This document shows, piece after piece, positions 1 through 9,557 of a stretch of DNA of 64,000 bases. The first letter of the stretch is position 1, and every line of letters begins with the position of its first letter. This DNA is from Microglena sp. YARC (Eukaryota; Chlorophyta; Chlorophyceae; Chlamydomonadales; Chlamydomonadaceae), in the NCBI GenBank assembly GCA_022414725.1, contig CM039462.1:60950595-61014594 (forward strand), written 5' to 3'. The notes beneath the pieces were generated by a model, which was not told the origin of the DNA, searched no databases, and saw only the letters and a program-made list of their open reading frames with translations. A program made the position numbers and the translations under genes.

Positions 1-196
1 TTTAGAGGACAATGATGGGACATCCACAACAGTAATCCTCTTGTACCACACTACACCATACTGCACCCCTCCACCCCATCACAGCAGCACACCACACTGC
101 ACCATGACGCACCTTACCGCATCGCCTCCACCACCACCACACAATCACTACCACACCACACACACACTCCACGCCAAACTACCATAAAAGTCTCAC

Positions 197-405
197 CAAC
201 TGCGTGACGGATGGGTATTTTTATCAGCTCCACATACAGGTGCCCATTCCATGGTGCAAGCGCAGCCAGCTGCAAGGTCAGGTGGATGGGTATGTGTGGG
301 TGGGTGGGTGGGTAAGTGGGTGGGTGGGTGAACGGGCGGGTTGGTGGGTGGGTGCAAGCGCAGCCAGCTGCAAGGTCAGGTGGGTGGGTGGGCGGGTGGG
401 CGTGT

Positions 406-450
<45 letters not shown>

Positions 451-1976
451 AGGTGTGAGTGCATGTGGTGGTGGTGGGGGGAAGAGTGTGTGGGGTAGTG
501 GGTGGTGGTAGCTGGGCAGAGGGTCAGGAGGCGAGGGAGCGAGGGGTGAGGGGGTGTTGGGGGTAGGGAGGGAAGGGGGTGAGGTGGCAAGGGTTAGGGG
601 CATGGGAGCAAGGGGGAGGGAGATAGGGGTAAGGGGGGTAAGGAGAGAAGGAGGTGAAGGGGCAAGGCGTGGAGGAGGGGAAGGATTGCAGGGTGGAGGG
701 GGGCACAAGGGAAGGAGGGGAGGCAGGGGGGGAGGGGGAGAGGGGGGGGGGGCACTTACCAACCAGCTTGCAGTTCCCTTCAAACAAGCTGTCAGCACTA
801 ACTCCATTGCATTCCGCGTAGCATCTGCTTCCATAATTCGTGCCGTCTAAGGCTTTCTCGCTGGACTCAGCACTGCATGTAGGCTTCCACGTCGTGGGGC
901 ACTCCGCGCACTCTGCAGGCATGGGTCACAGTCAGTCGACAGGAAAGCAGTTCAGGTGTGGTCACACATGGACCTCGGTCAGGCGTCAGGAAAGCAGCTC
1001 AGGTGTGGTCACACATGGACCTCAGTCAGTTGCCAGGAAAGCAGTTCAGGTGTGGTCGCACATGGACCTCAGTCAGTTGCCAGGAAAGCAGTTCAGGTGT
1101 GGTCGCACATGGGCCACGGCCAGTCGTCAAGAAGCAGATCAGGTGTGGTTGCACATGGGCCACGGTCAGTTGCCAGGAAAGCAGTCCAGGTGTGGTCACA
1201 CATGGGCCACTGTCAGTAGTCAGGAAAGCAGTTCAGGTGTGGTTGCACATGGGCCACTGTCTGTAGTCAGGAAAACAGTTCAGGTGTGGTTGCACATGGG
1301 CCACGGTCAGTTGCCAGGAAAGCAGTTCAGGTGTGGTCAAAGCCAGGCGAAAAAAATGAGTCCAAGGCCGGAGGGTGGGTGGGTGGGTGGGTGGGTGGGT
1401 TTGCAAGGGGGTTGGGGTGCGTGCGTGAGTGTATGCGCGTGGGGGTGGGGGTGGGGGTGGGGGGTAGAGGGGGGTCATTCTTCCGCCCCCACTGGTTTAA
1501 CTCCCTGGTTTCCGTGAGTATTGCACGGGAGCGGGGGGAAGGGTTGCATTATGCAGACGATTAGACGATTCTTCTGCTTCTTCTCCTTTCGCCCAAATAA
1601 TGTTAGGGGGGAAAAACGTGAAGTACTGGAATCGCAGCGCGGCTTGGTCTTACCTTCTCTACAGGGGGCTGGATAGGCGATCAAGGCCAAGGCACAGTCG
1701 GCCAGGCATGGGTTGTTGTAGGTGGTGCCATCGATAGCACAGACCTGTCGGAACTCTCGAGTGCACCTACATGAAGGTTGTGCTACAGGGGTGGGGGGCC
1801 GGGGGGTGGGAAATGGGAGGTGGAGGGGAGCATAAAGAAGGAATGGAAGGTGGAGCGAAACAAAAGTTCGAGGCTGCGAGTAGTACACATTGGCTTCAAT
1901 GGGAATAGTAAGAGGCGAATTTCTCACCTGATGCTAATGCTAATAGCGACGTGAAAGCTATTAGTAGAAGGGGCAT
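197..1976 (-). CDS. Secreted Kazal-type protease inhibitor, 5' part (4 exons, runs off window)
   Basis: Read on the minus strand, exon 1 (1976-1928) starts with ATG and encodes a signal peptide (MPLLLIAFTSLLALAS). It is followed by Kazal exons at 1782-1654, 912-760 and 269-197. All have AG/GT borders and the first three junctions are phase 1, the usual pattern of shuffled extracellular modules. Domain 1 contains CRCTREFRQVCAIDGTTY then NNPC and a last Cys; domain 2 contains CAECPTTWKPTC, DGTNYGSRC and FEGNC; the third exon has only a Kazal start (CACTMEWAPVCGADKN). Kazal domains are known to block serine proteases by a canonical loop around the second Cys. The signal peptide implies secretion, to the wall or medium. 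The next exon expected to finish domain 3 was not found before position 1. Introns hold minisatellites and a copied acceptor (345-385). Target protease unknown. Confidence 0.82.
296..480. repeat. GGGT repeats, poly-G run and copied Kazal-exon acceptor inside intron
   Basis: This intron stretch has (GGGT)n tracts, a GT run and about 30 consecutive G (421-449). At 345-385 there is a second copy of the region that forms the 3' splice site and first bases of Kazal exon 3 (minus-strand CCTTGCAG then CTGGCTGCGCTTGCA). The copy passes into (ACCC)n instead of the exon body, so it is a decoy acceptor. Confidence 0.7.
935..1345. repeat. 47-bp minisatellite in Kazal intron
   Basis: About nine units of roughly 47 bp, each with CAGGAAAGCAGTTCAGGTGT followed by GGTCNCACATGG. 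They lie between Kazal exons 1 and 2 and begin about 20 bp upstream of the exon-2 acceptor (minus strand). Open frames across it are products of the repeat. Confidence 0.85.
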
Positions 1977-2558
1977 AGTTCGTTTTTATCAAATCGCAGC
2001 GGCTTGTCCTCTATCTTTCAGGAAGAGGCGGGTGGGGGGGTAAAATGCCTTAGTGACGCGCAAGGGCAGTCCAGTGCGCCGGTGGCAGTGTGACCTCGAC
2101 ATGTGTCAGCGGGATGAGCTGTATTAGAAATGTTGAGTGATGCAACACCCGCCCTGAACCTGGGCTGCTTCTCTGGCGCTTCCTAGTTTCAACAGCAACC
2201 TTTTTACAACGGAGTTTCAACCGAATCCGGCTTAGGCCCGACCCAATCTCAAACCGAATACGAACCGAATTCCAACGGAATCGGCTGGTCGGGAAGTTGA
2301 TCCACGTGCGTAGGCAAGCACGTCAGCTGGTGGGTGAAACGGCAGCTGCCGGGTAGCATCGTAGCGCCCTAGCTTCCACTAGGGTAGCATCATAGCGCCC
2401 TGGCTTCTATAGCTATCAGAAAACGCAGCAGTCTTCCTGTCCACATCGCGCGTGCAAGTCTTTGCGACCAGCCTGCAACATCCCACGAGCTTTGAGCAAA
2501 TGTGGAAGTAAGTACGGATGTACAATCTGCGGGATTGAGAACCAGGGGCTTTAAATAA
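1977..2558. other. Presumed 5' flank of the Kazal gene
   Basis: There is no convincing coding exon here. It lies upstream of the Kazal ATG (minus strand), so it should hold that promoter, but no TATA box or other definite motif was recognised. A short direct repeat with GGTAGCATCNTAGCGCCCT occurs at 2350-2402. Confidence 0.3.
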
Positions 2559-4548
2559 CTTAGGGTGGATTCCCATTGGACTGGATGGGTAAAGTCGGTT
2601 GTAGTACTGGATGGGTCGGTATTTGTCGGTTGGGCCCTTTGGATGGGTCGTTGAGCTCTTTGGATGGTTCGTGCATCCGTACACGGCCACCCATCCAAAA
2701 CGCACTCCCATTGCAAGCAATCCGCACAATCCTTAAATCCGCACAATCCTTAAATTCCGTTTCAACATGTTTTGGACGGCCTCTGTCCCTCACAAACGCA
2801 TACCCCCCGAACCCTATACTCAATGCAACCCACCCATCCTCGATGGATCTTGCCATTTTTGCCACTCCCATGACACATCGGCCCACCTTCTTGCCTCATG
2901 CTCCCACCCGAAGTTCGCTGCCCTCTACATTGCCCGACACAACGCCGCTGTCCTTCAACTCTATGACGCCATATGTGCTGGCTCCCTCGGCCGCTCCACA
3001 TTCTATGTTGACGCATCTTCGAGAAACGCCCTCCCACTCGGTGTCTCCAACACCCGCCTACCCCCTTGGATCCTCCCACACCTCCCACCCACTTGTGCAT
3101 GCCTCCACCCTTGCTCCTGTACCCCTGTCGCCAAATTGCGCCCCGATATCCTCTTCCTTTCCGGTCTCTCCCCTTTTGACGCCCCCTCCCACGACGCCAC
3201 ACTCACCCCGTCAGAACTTTCCACCCTCCAAGCCGCCCACACTGTCTATCTCTGTGAACTCACATACACTTGGGACGCCCGCTATCATACCACCCTTGCC
3301 ATTAAACACGCTCAGCATTCCACCCTCCGTTCGGCTCTTCTCGCTGCTGGTTGGCGGGTCATCTCCCCGGACCCCATCATCCTCGGCTCCTTCGGTACCC
3401 TCTTCGCCTCCCTTATTCCCATTTTTTCTTCTCTCGGTATCCATCCTACTGACACCACCCGCCTCCTCCACTCCCTCCACCTGCACGCCGTCCGATGCGC
3501 ACATACCATTGTGTGTACCCGCCGGCGCATGGAATCTGCTACACACTCGTCCCACACTCCTTCTTCCGCCACCGGCTATCGTGGGGGGTACCGCCCCCCC
3601 TAGCCACCCCCCCGGTTTGATGGTTTTGTCCGAGGACCCCCTTTGGACAGCTTCCTTAATCACGCCGAATTGGCGTACTGCTTTACTTTTCTTTTCAAGC
3701 GACTGGATGGGTGCAGCAATACACGCATGTACCACCGGGAACCTTCGCAGGTACTTTCAATCAATAGTCGCAAGAAAAGACGGATCGATCGTTGACAGTT
3801 CAATTTCTTGCGCTGATCCATCCTAGATCCATCTATTCCTCTTCTCAAGACCGCACTCCGCGACCTGAAGTCATATCTCGCGGCGTCCATTTCTTTCTTT
3901 CAATCTTTCCACGCGATGAGCATGTCAGCCATGGAGCTATTCCGATCTGCTGCTGCCTCGCCTGCTCCCTTGCCTGCTGCCTTGCCTCCTGCCTTGCCTG
4001 CTGCCTTGCCTACTCCTTCGGAGCTTAGGGGGTTGTCGTGCTGCTGCTGTTGCACAAACTGATGTTGAGTCTGACTGTACAATCCTGACTTGGGTGTGCT
4101 CGTATGGGCATGGGAAACAGCTGAGGGAGCTGGAGAAGTTTGCGTCGAATGGAGAAGAAATTGTTAGAATGTCCCAGATTCTGTCTTGCTCGAAGATGAT
4201 CTGTGATCCAAAAGTTCGGAAACTTCTGGCTAATGAAACTAGCAGGTCGGTTGAAGAAAGCAATACGCGTCAGTTGCGCGACCGTCGCCGGATCAATGCC
4301 GGACTGTGCCGGAAGGAGCCGGATATTTTGCGACCCATCCAGAGCCATCCAACCCACACCTCGGTCGAGGGCCTGGATGGATTTTGGCTTTTGGATGGGT
4401 CGTCTGGATGGGTATTTCGTCAGTACATCCGTACAAATACGAACCATCCAAAACCCCTATGGGAAGGTAAACATTGGATGGGTCGTCGGTTATCCGTACT
4501 TAACGACCCATCCAGACCCATCCTGCCCCAATGGGAATCCACCCTTAG
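2559..4548. mobile_element. 2.0-kb element bounded by short inverted repeats with GGATGGGT subterminal motifs
   Basis: The left end (2559-2579) reads CTTAGGGTGGATTCCCATTG and the right end (4528-4548) is its inverse with one difference. Inside both ends are scattered copies of GGATGGGT, in opposite orientation at the two ends (2581-2700 and 4330-4530). This is the form of a non-autonomous inverted-repeat transposon. No target-site duplication could be assigned, and no transposase is inside; the only coding relic is a LINE fragment. Confidence 0.5.
2767..3603 (+). pseudogene. C-terminal fragment of an algal LINE (zinc knuckle plus restriction-like endonuclease-like region)
   Basis: The 278-codon frame has a Cys-His motif (CHFCHSHDTSAHLLASC) followed by a conserved-looking block with ALYIARHNAAVL, then KLRPDILFLSGL, a beta-rich stretch with VYLCELTYTWDARY, and GSFGTLF. 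This order (CCHC-like knuckle, RHN helix, RPD, then E/D and K residues) is what is seen after the reverse transcriptase of plant and algal non-LTR retrotransposons with a restriction-like endonuclease. The reverse transcriptase itself is absent, so it is a 5'-truncated copy. The start at 2767 is only the first ATG in frame; the true polyprotein would have begun upstream. It ends at a TAG. It lies within the inverted-repeat element 2559-4548, implying capture or nested insertion. Confidence 0.68.
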
Positions 4549-5046
4549 GGTTCGTTTCTTACTACCGGTAGGCCACACTACCACAGCCCACCAATTCGTG
4601 TGCATACGAGTGTGGTGTAGCAGTGTTTATAGTTAGATCGGGAGGGTGAAATACGAAAAATGTCTGGTACCCCCCCAAAACAGTTGGAAGAGTAAAAAAG
4701 GGGGGGGGGGGGGGGGGGGGGGGGGGTACCCCACCCCACCAAATTTAGATAACACCTAGCCTATGTTGTGGCAAATCATCTCCTTAAGTACCCTGCATTT
4801 TCAAAACCCCAGGGAATGTTGTGGATTGTTTTTAAACAAGATTACAATTTAATCCAATATGCACCCTAGATAACTCAATATTTTAGCTTCCTTATTCCGG
4901 TAGTTCCTTGCTTTACTTTAACATCGTTTATAAGTTATAACTGACTTGCCTAATATTGACCTAAAACTTACATGAGCTTGCTACATGAAACCCACCAAAA
5001 GGTCTAAATGTAGCGCCCACCTGCGCCCACCATGATCATGTCAGCT
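4549..5046. other. Non-coding, with a 27-bp poly-G run
   Basis: No gene is seen. There is a run of about 27 G at 4700-4726 flanked by AAAAA and GGTACCCC; a similar AG-rich tract, poly-G and GGTACCCCCC occur at 5880-5960. The remainder is AT-rich. Confidence 0.5.
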
Positions 5047-5707
5047 TCAAGGTGCACTAGCATGCTTTAGTTTGGACTGAATAGCCAGCCAGGGGAGCTG
5101 CCTAGAAGCTGCTGCCTGTGGCCTAAAATATACCAAGAAACCCTTTGTAGTAGCACTCCAAGGCACCTCGGTTACACGATGGGCCTCGGTAGGACGGTTG
5201 AGCGGGTAGGGGTAATTCTCACAGAATGGCTGAGGCCATTCCACAGGCCTCCAACCTTGGAAAATAGTTTGTTGGGTCTCAGCACTTGCAGTTGCATCAT
5301 CTCCATCAAGTGGCTGTGGCTGTGCTGGTTTGACTCCAAAGAAGTTACTGATTTTCTGCTGTCCAGAAAGGGGTTTCGGGGCTTTGTACACAAAGCAAGA
5401 TGCTCTGTGCGTCTCAAAATCATCAGCATCTGTCCAGACCTTCCCACACTAACATGGAGGGATTTTCGCCTGAGTACCCTGGATGGATGGATGTACCCTT
5501 GCAGAACTTCTTGTGCTGCTCGAACTGTTGGGACCCCGCGAAATCAGTAGCCGACCGAGCACAAAGAGGACATGTGCATCCGTCATCGTCGTCAGACAGC
5601 AGGCGGCTAACGCTCAGGTCGACATGCTGCCTCTTGAATGGACTTTCGTCGTGAATAGACTCCTCGATGGTCCCATTCGACTTTGCAGTGCTAATTGATA
5701 CATCCAT
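5047..5707 (-). CDS. UBZ-like zinc finger plus PIP-box protein, N-terminal exons
   Basis: Minus-strand exon 1 runs from ATG at 5707 to 5497 and encodes MDVSIS..., an acidic DDDD patch and a finger CPLC-x15-H-x3-C (residues about 54-76), like UBZ4 ubiquitin-binding fingers. A 67-bp intron with GT-AG ends and matching phase 1 leads to exon 2 (5429 leftwards), which encodes DADDFETHRASC and then QQKISNFF, a canonical PCNA-interacting box (Q-x2-I-x2-F-F). UBZ plus PIP is the recruitment pair of translesion and crosslink-repair proteins such as SNM1A-type nucleases, so a nuclear DNA-damage role is inferred. The frame stays open to a stop at 5047, but the last 30 codons are a dispersed repeat; a donor-like GGTTTCTT at about 5148 may be the real end of the exon. 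No catalytic domain was found. Confidence 0.55.
5078..5140 (+). repeat. Dispersed repeat, core AGCTGCCTAGAAGCTGCTGC (copy 1)
   Basis: It contains GAATAGCCAGCCAGGGGAGC and then the core AGCTGCCTAGAAGCTGCTGC. Related copies lie at 18085-18130 and 42670-42716, with weaker ones in the arms of the large inverted repeat (about 15970-16020 and 22150-22200). It overlaps the 3' end of the UBZ/PIP frame. Confidence 0.6.
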
Positions 5708-6021
5708 GCCAAACCCAGACCAGGATAAGCAGCAGATCACCGGTACAGCAACGTTTCGAACTTGAACTCGAAATCGAAATCGAGCTTGAATTACATAGCA
5801 GGTGTCTGGAAAGTATGGAATTATAACGCTTGCATTGAGACGAAGTCGTTGCACTTCTCCAGAGATGAAACGGAGCAGTCAGAAAAAAGTTAGGAAAAAG
5901 TTGGCTAGGGGCCAGGGGGGGGGGGGGGGGGGGGGAGGAGGGGGGGTACCCCCCGAGAAGGTGCCCAGAATATCGCCGGACCCGGGGGTATCGATAGATC
6001 ACGTGATCCCCTAATAGAAAT
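5708..6021. other. Upstream flank of UBZ/PIP gene, with poly-G
   Basis: No exon is evident. It contains a run of about 18 G at 5918-5935 plus GA-rich sequence, and would hold the minus-strand promoter of the UBZ/PIP gene. No promoter motif could be assigned. Confidence 0.35.
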
Positions 6022-6700
6022 AGTAGGGGGCCCTGGCGGGTCCCCTGGAGGTCGGCCCCGGGGGTGGGGTAATGTTCGTCAAGCAGCAGTGGCAGCCTCC
6101 TTGGTGATGGATGCACAAGCAGTTGCTTACTTGTCCGTACAATTTAATATTGGGGGGGTCAAGAATCAATGTAGCATGGCATGGCATTATTAACTTGGTG
6201 GCCTGTAAGGCTAATGAACTTATTAGCTCACTGACTTCCCGAAGTTCCATGGAGGCAGGTGCAGCAACTCCCGAGGCTACAGTTGCCACTTCGGCAACCT
6301 GCATGAACTAGTGCGAAAGAGCAGATTTCCTTGTCAAGCACAAAGCGCTGATGCAATGAGCTACGAGAGTCACGAAGAAGCGAATTCTTCAAGGGGAAAT
6401 CGTAGACATGCTCCAGGTCCCTAGACTGAGTTCACAGGACAGGAGGGAAACGACAAAATGAAAACGCCGCGTCCACAGTCCGCAACCCTGAGATACGTAC
6501 GCGAAAAAGTGCCCTCAGAGGTAATCCGCCCCCGACGGGAATCGAACACGAGTCGGTAAGGTTTCAGGCCAGTCAAATTTACCGGCAACTTTGACCGGCT
6601 TTCTTGGGAAAATTGAAGATGTGACGATGTGAAAAACAGCACGATTTCGTTTAAGTATCGCATAGGTCTTTCTCCCTTAGGGGGCCGACCAACCACTGCC
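6022..6700 (-). mobile_element. GGTCGGCCC-ended repeat element, copy 1
   Basis: One end has GGCGGGTCCCCTGGAGGTCG followed by GCCCCGGGG (6036-6064). The other has CATAGGTCTTTCTCCCTTAG then GGGGGCCGACCAAC (6660-6695). The same pair of ends recurs at 7085-8285 and 40204-40537, so this is a dispersed family with short inverted termini GGTCGGCCC / GGGCCGACC. In minus orientation a good tRNA-type B box (GTTCGATTCCC, 6535-6545) is present inside this copy. No coding capacity is seen. Confidence 0.55.
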
Positions 6701-7084
6701 CGATACCCCAACATGGGCCGTGCCGGACTTTCTATGGCTCCTGGCATCCTCCTGGTTAGATACTAAAAACAATACTACACATGTTCACACCGTCCGCAAA
6801 GGGTGAGCAGCTTGAAGGATGGTAGACAATATAATCAAACACATCATATATCTACCGGTACTTGGTACTTCAAATATTGTCCATGCACAAAGCATCGAAA
6901 CCCGTCCTTGCTACAGTTGCCTAGGTCGGTCATCCAACAGGTGGGCGAGGGATACCGGAATCCTAGGAAGTAGGAACTACAACCAAGCTCCATGATAGCC
7001 TTCTTCATCATGCCCATTAGCATACTGAGTTGCCCGAGGTCTCATATGAGGGAAGAGTACGGAGTTGGTTGGTCAATCCGCAAG
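6701..7084. other. No recognisable feature
   Basis: Neither a gene nor a repeat was recognised in this unique-looking interval. Confidence 0.4.
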
Positions 7085-8285
7085 GTGCCCCAGAGGGTCC
7101 CCTGGTGATCGGCCCAGGGGCTTGTGTGTCGGTAGGTGGGTGACAGAATGACACCGATGGGTGGAGAGAGGCACATATATATGTTGAGAGGCACATATAT
7201 ATATATATAAGGCAATGTTGCACACGGGGAATGAACCATGTCCTGTTATTGTCTGACTTATACGTCAGCTGCTGAGTTGGCAAAGTGTGCACCGGTACCT
7301 GTCCCTTCCCGGTCCCTTGCGCCTGCCGCCAGGCTATAGGCTAGCTATGACCTGTACGCGTCTGCAGTACCTCGCAGTACGCATCTTATCTTTCTATATG
7401 ATTGCATCGATTGCTCTTAACTCTTATGATCTTATCTTCTCCCATTGAGTATATACTGTGTAAACACTTCGACTGAAATGTCCAGCCTCCAGTCAACTAT
7501 GAGATTAGGTTACGGGCTTAGGAATGCGGCTGTGTCCACGGGGACACGCCACTGTCAGTGAGACTGACCTAGCTGTCGCGTAACTCTGACAGTGGGTGTG
7601 CTCAATCATAGTGTGCTGCATGGGCAAATGTGTGTGCATGAAGTCTTCGTAAAAAAAATCGAAATTGTTGTTTACATGTTAAGGTAGAAAGATAGAAAAA
7701 ATATAGGGTGCAATATTGTGCAAGTAGTAGGCAACTAGTTGTTATCGGACTTGGACAACCTCACAACCTGCAATTACACGAATTATATTGCACTTCATTA
7801 CTTTACTTATTGCATAATGCATTATGCTTGACTTTGTAACATGTGTGCACATGGCATTATTATTGACTGGTGCTAGTGAGCTGTACACATGAAACACATG
7901 CTGCTCCTTTTCACGTCGTCATGAAGTGAAAAACAACGTCCCCATGACGTGAAACAACGTCTTGACGTGAAAAACAACGTCCACATGACAGTTCGAGTGA
8001 CGAGAATCCGCTTATATGACAGGTCACGTTCTTGGCGTCTTCCAACTTCCTATACAATGCGCTTCAATTCTTGGCACAGGCCGGCACAGGCTATCCTCAG
8101 GTCAATTTCACATATAACAACTCACGTCCGTCCGGCGATCAATCACTACGACAGCTGGTACAAGGATCGCACAAAATGAATTTCGGCAATTTCACGAAAG
8201 CCACGAAAATCGTCAGATCGCAAAAATCGGCCAGATCACATTTGTCGATCCATAGGTCTTCGCCTTCGGGGGCCCCAACGGGTAG
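7085..8285 (-). mobile_element. GGTCGGCCC-ended repeat element, copy 2 (longer, diverged)
   Basis: The left end has CAGAGGGTCCCCTGGTGATC then GGCCCAGGGG. The right end has CATAGGTCTTCGCCTTCGGG then GGCCCCAACGGG. Both match the family ends seen at 6022-6700 and 40204-40537. The 1.2-kb interior includes a TATATA tract (7191-7210) and small direct repeats CNTGACGTGAAAAACAACGT (7918-7982). It may be a composite of two copies; no gene inside. Confidence 0.4.
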
Positions 8286-8347
8286 AAAGCAGTACGCCAG
8301 GTCGGCGTGGGCCCACGCGCGCGTGCGCGTGGGTAGGGAGAAATGCT

Positions 8348-8610
8348 TGTCGATTACTTGAATGCTCTTCCTCTCATTCCTGACGTACAGTCGTACGCAC
8401 GTGCGTGTGTCTACCCCTGTAGCTAAATATGGGGTAGTAGGGTTTGGCTTGGCCTGTCAGCTAGCAAAGACATAGGTAGGTAGGGACCCCGCAGGCTGTT
8501 CAGCCTTATAATCGGTTCCTAACCCTGTCGCTGCCCCGTCTGATCATAAATGGTCTAGGTCCTTAACCCTTACATAAGTTAATCAACCTAGACCAACGCC
8601 GCATAACCCC
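8348..8610 (+). repeat. Left 263-bp direct repeat of tyrosine-recombinase element
   Basis: The sequence from TGTCGATTACTTGAATGCTC to the region CCAACGCCGC is repeated almost exactly at 11390-11653, in direct orientation, 3.04 kb away. Only about two base differences were noted by eye. The repeats flank the tyrosine recombinase frame like the terminal repeats of YR-type elements. Confidence 0.85.
8551..8595. promoter_or_regulatory. Lox-like inverted repeat, candidate recombinase site (left)
   Basis: Arms TGGTCTAGGT and ACCTAGACCA face each other, with inner TTAAC / GTTAA, around a spacer CCTTACATAA. Tyrosine recombinases are known to bind such imperfect inverted repeats and to exchange strands in the spacer. 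The identical arrangement is in the other direct repeat, where the spacer reads CCTTATATAA. Function is inferred. Confidence 0.55.
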
Positions 8611-9557
8611 CCTTTGCGCGATCGGTGTGTTGCAGTTCTCGACTTATCGCTTCCTCGTGGCGACTCACATCCCAGAACTACAACTCCTCCTCGCAACCAG
8701 GGGGATCAGGTATGCCGCACTCCAAACTGTGTTCAGTTCGTAGACACACTTCGCACTTATAACAAGTGTAGCTAATGTACTCATTTGATGTTCCAGCCAG
8801 TTATTTGGCCAGGTCCTTCCCGAGGTCATATTTTTTTTTTTTTTTTTTAAGATGTTGTGATCATACACCATGAGTAGCACAACTAAATTCAAGTGGAAAC
8901 TCTGTCAAATATTTACAATTGATTGGAATGATCTATGTTGCAACAAAGATCTGCCTCTTCAACTAGTAAAAATGCTTTGAATAGGCTGCCTGAAACAATA
9001 TAGCACACTAATACACTTTATTCCCTCCTGCAGCAAGCTGCCACACCTTCATTAGCTGCACAATGTAACATTGCACTCCTCAAATCTAGCTCACTTATCA
9101 ATAATTGTTGTATCCGATTATCGCAACATCTTATGTCACAATCCCATGTTGCACAACTCAGGTATAGCAGCGTTTCCATTCCATGCTGCCATCCATATAA
9201 CAACAATAATGTATGTTGTAACTCATTACTCATAGAACAACTAATTCAATAAGTTGTTCACCATACCCTGCTGTATACTGCATAGTATGGCTCTTTAGTC
9301 TGGACGTGTTGCTCTTAATCAGTAATGCCATGTATCCTTCCACCACATTGTTTATGTATTGTAAGCTTACTTTGGGACCATAAGAGCAACATGATGCTGC
9401 AGCCACATCCACAGACTTTTAGCAGTATAGATTAAGACCATAGACAACATCATATGTAGATCATGAATTGTTGGGTTGATCAACCCAACTGTCAGGTCCC
9501 ATGTAGCCTCATACAATCCATCACACCTGAGTTTTGGTCTTCCCCTTTCCTTTACAG
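8611..9557. other. Interior of recombinase element, upstream of the YR exon
   Basis: No clear coding exon was recognised. It has a poly-T tract (8830-8849). Just before 9558 there is a strong pyrimidine tract ending TTTACAG, a typical 3' splice site, so an upstream exon carrying the start codon may be in this stretch. Confidence 0.4.

Noticed and set aside
2576..3826. 416-codon plus frame overlapping the LINE fragment
   Set aside because: Ser/Pro/Thr-rich shadow of the LINE frame, without motifs.
6500..6600. tRNA gene on the minus strand around GTTCGATTCCC
   Set aside because: The B box is good but the T stem does not pair and no acceptor or anticodon stem could be drawn; kept only as a SINE-like hint.
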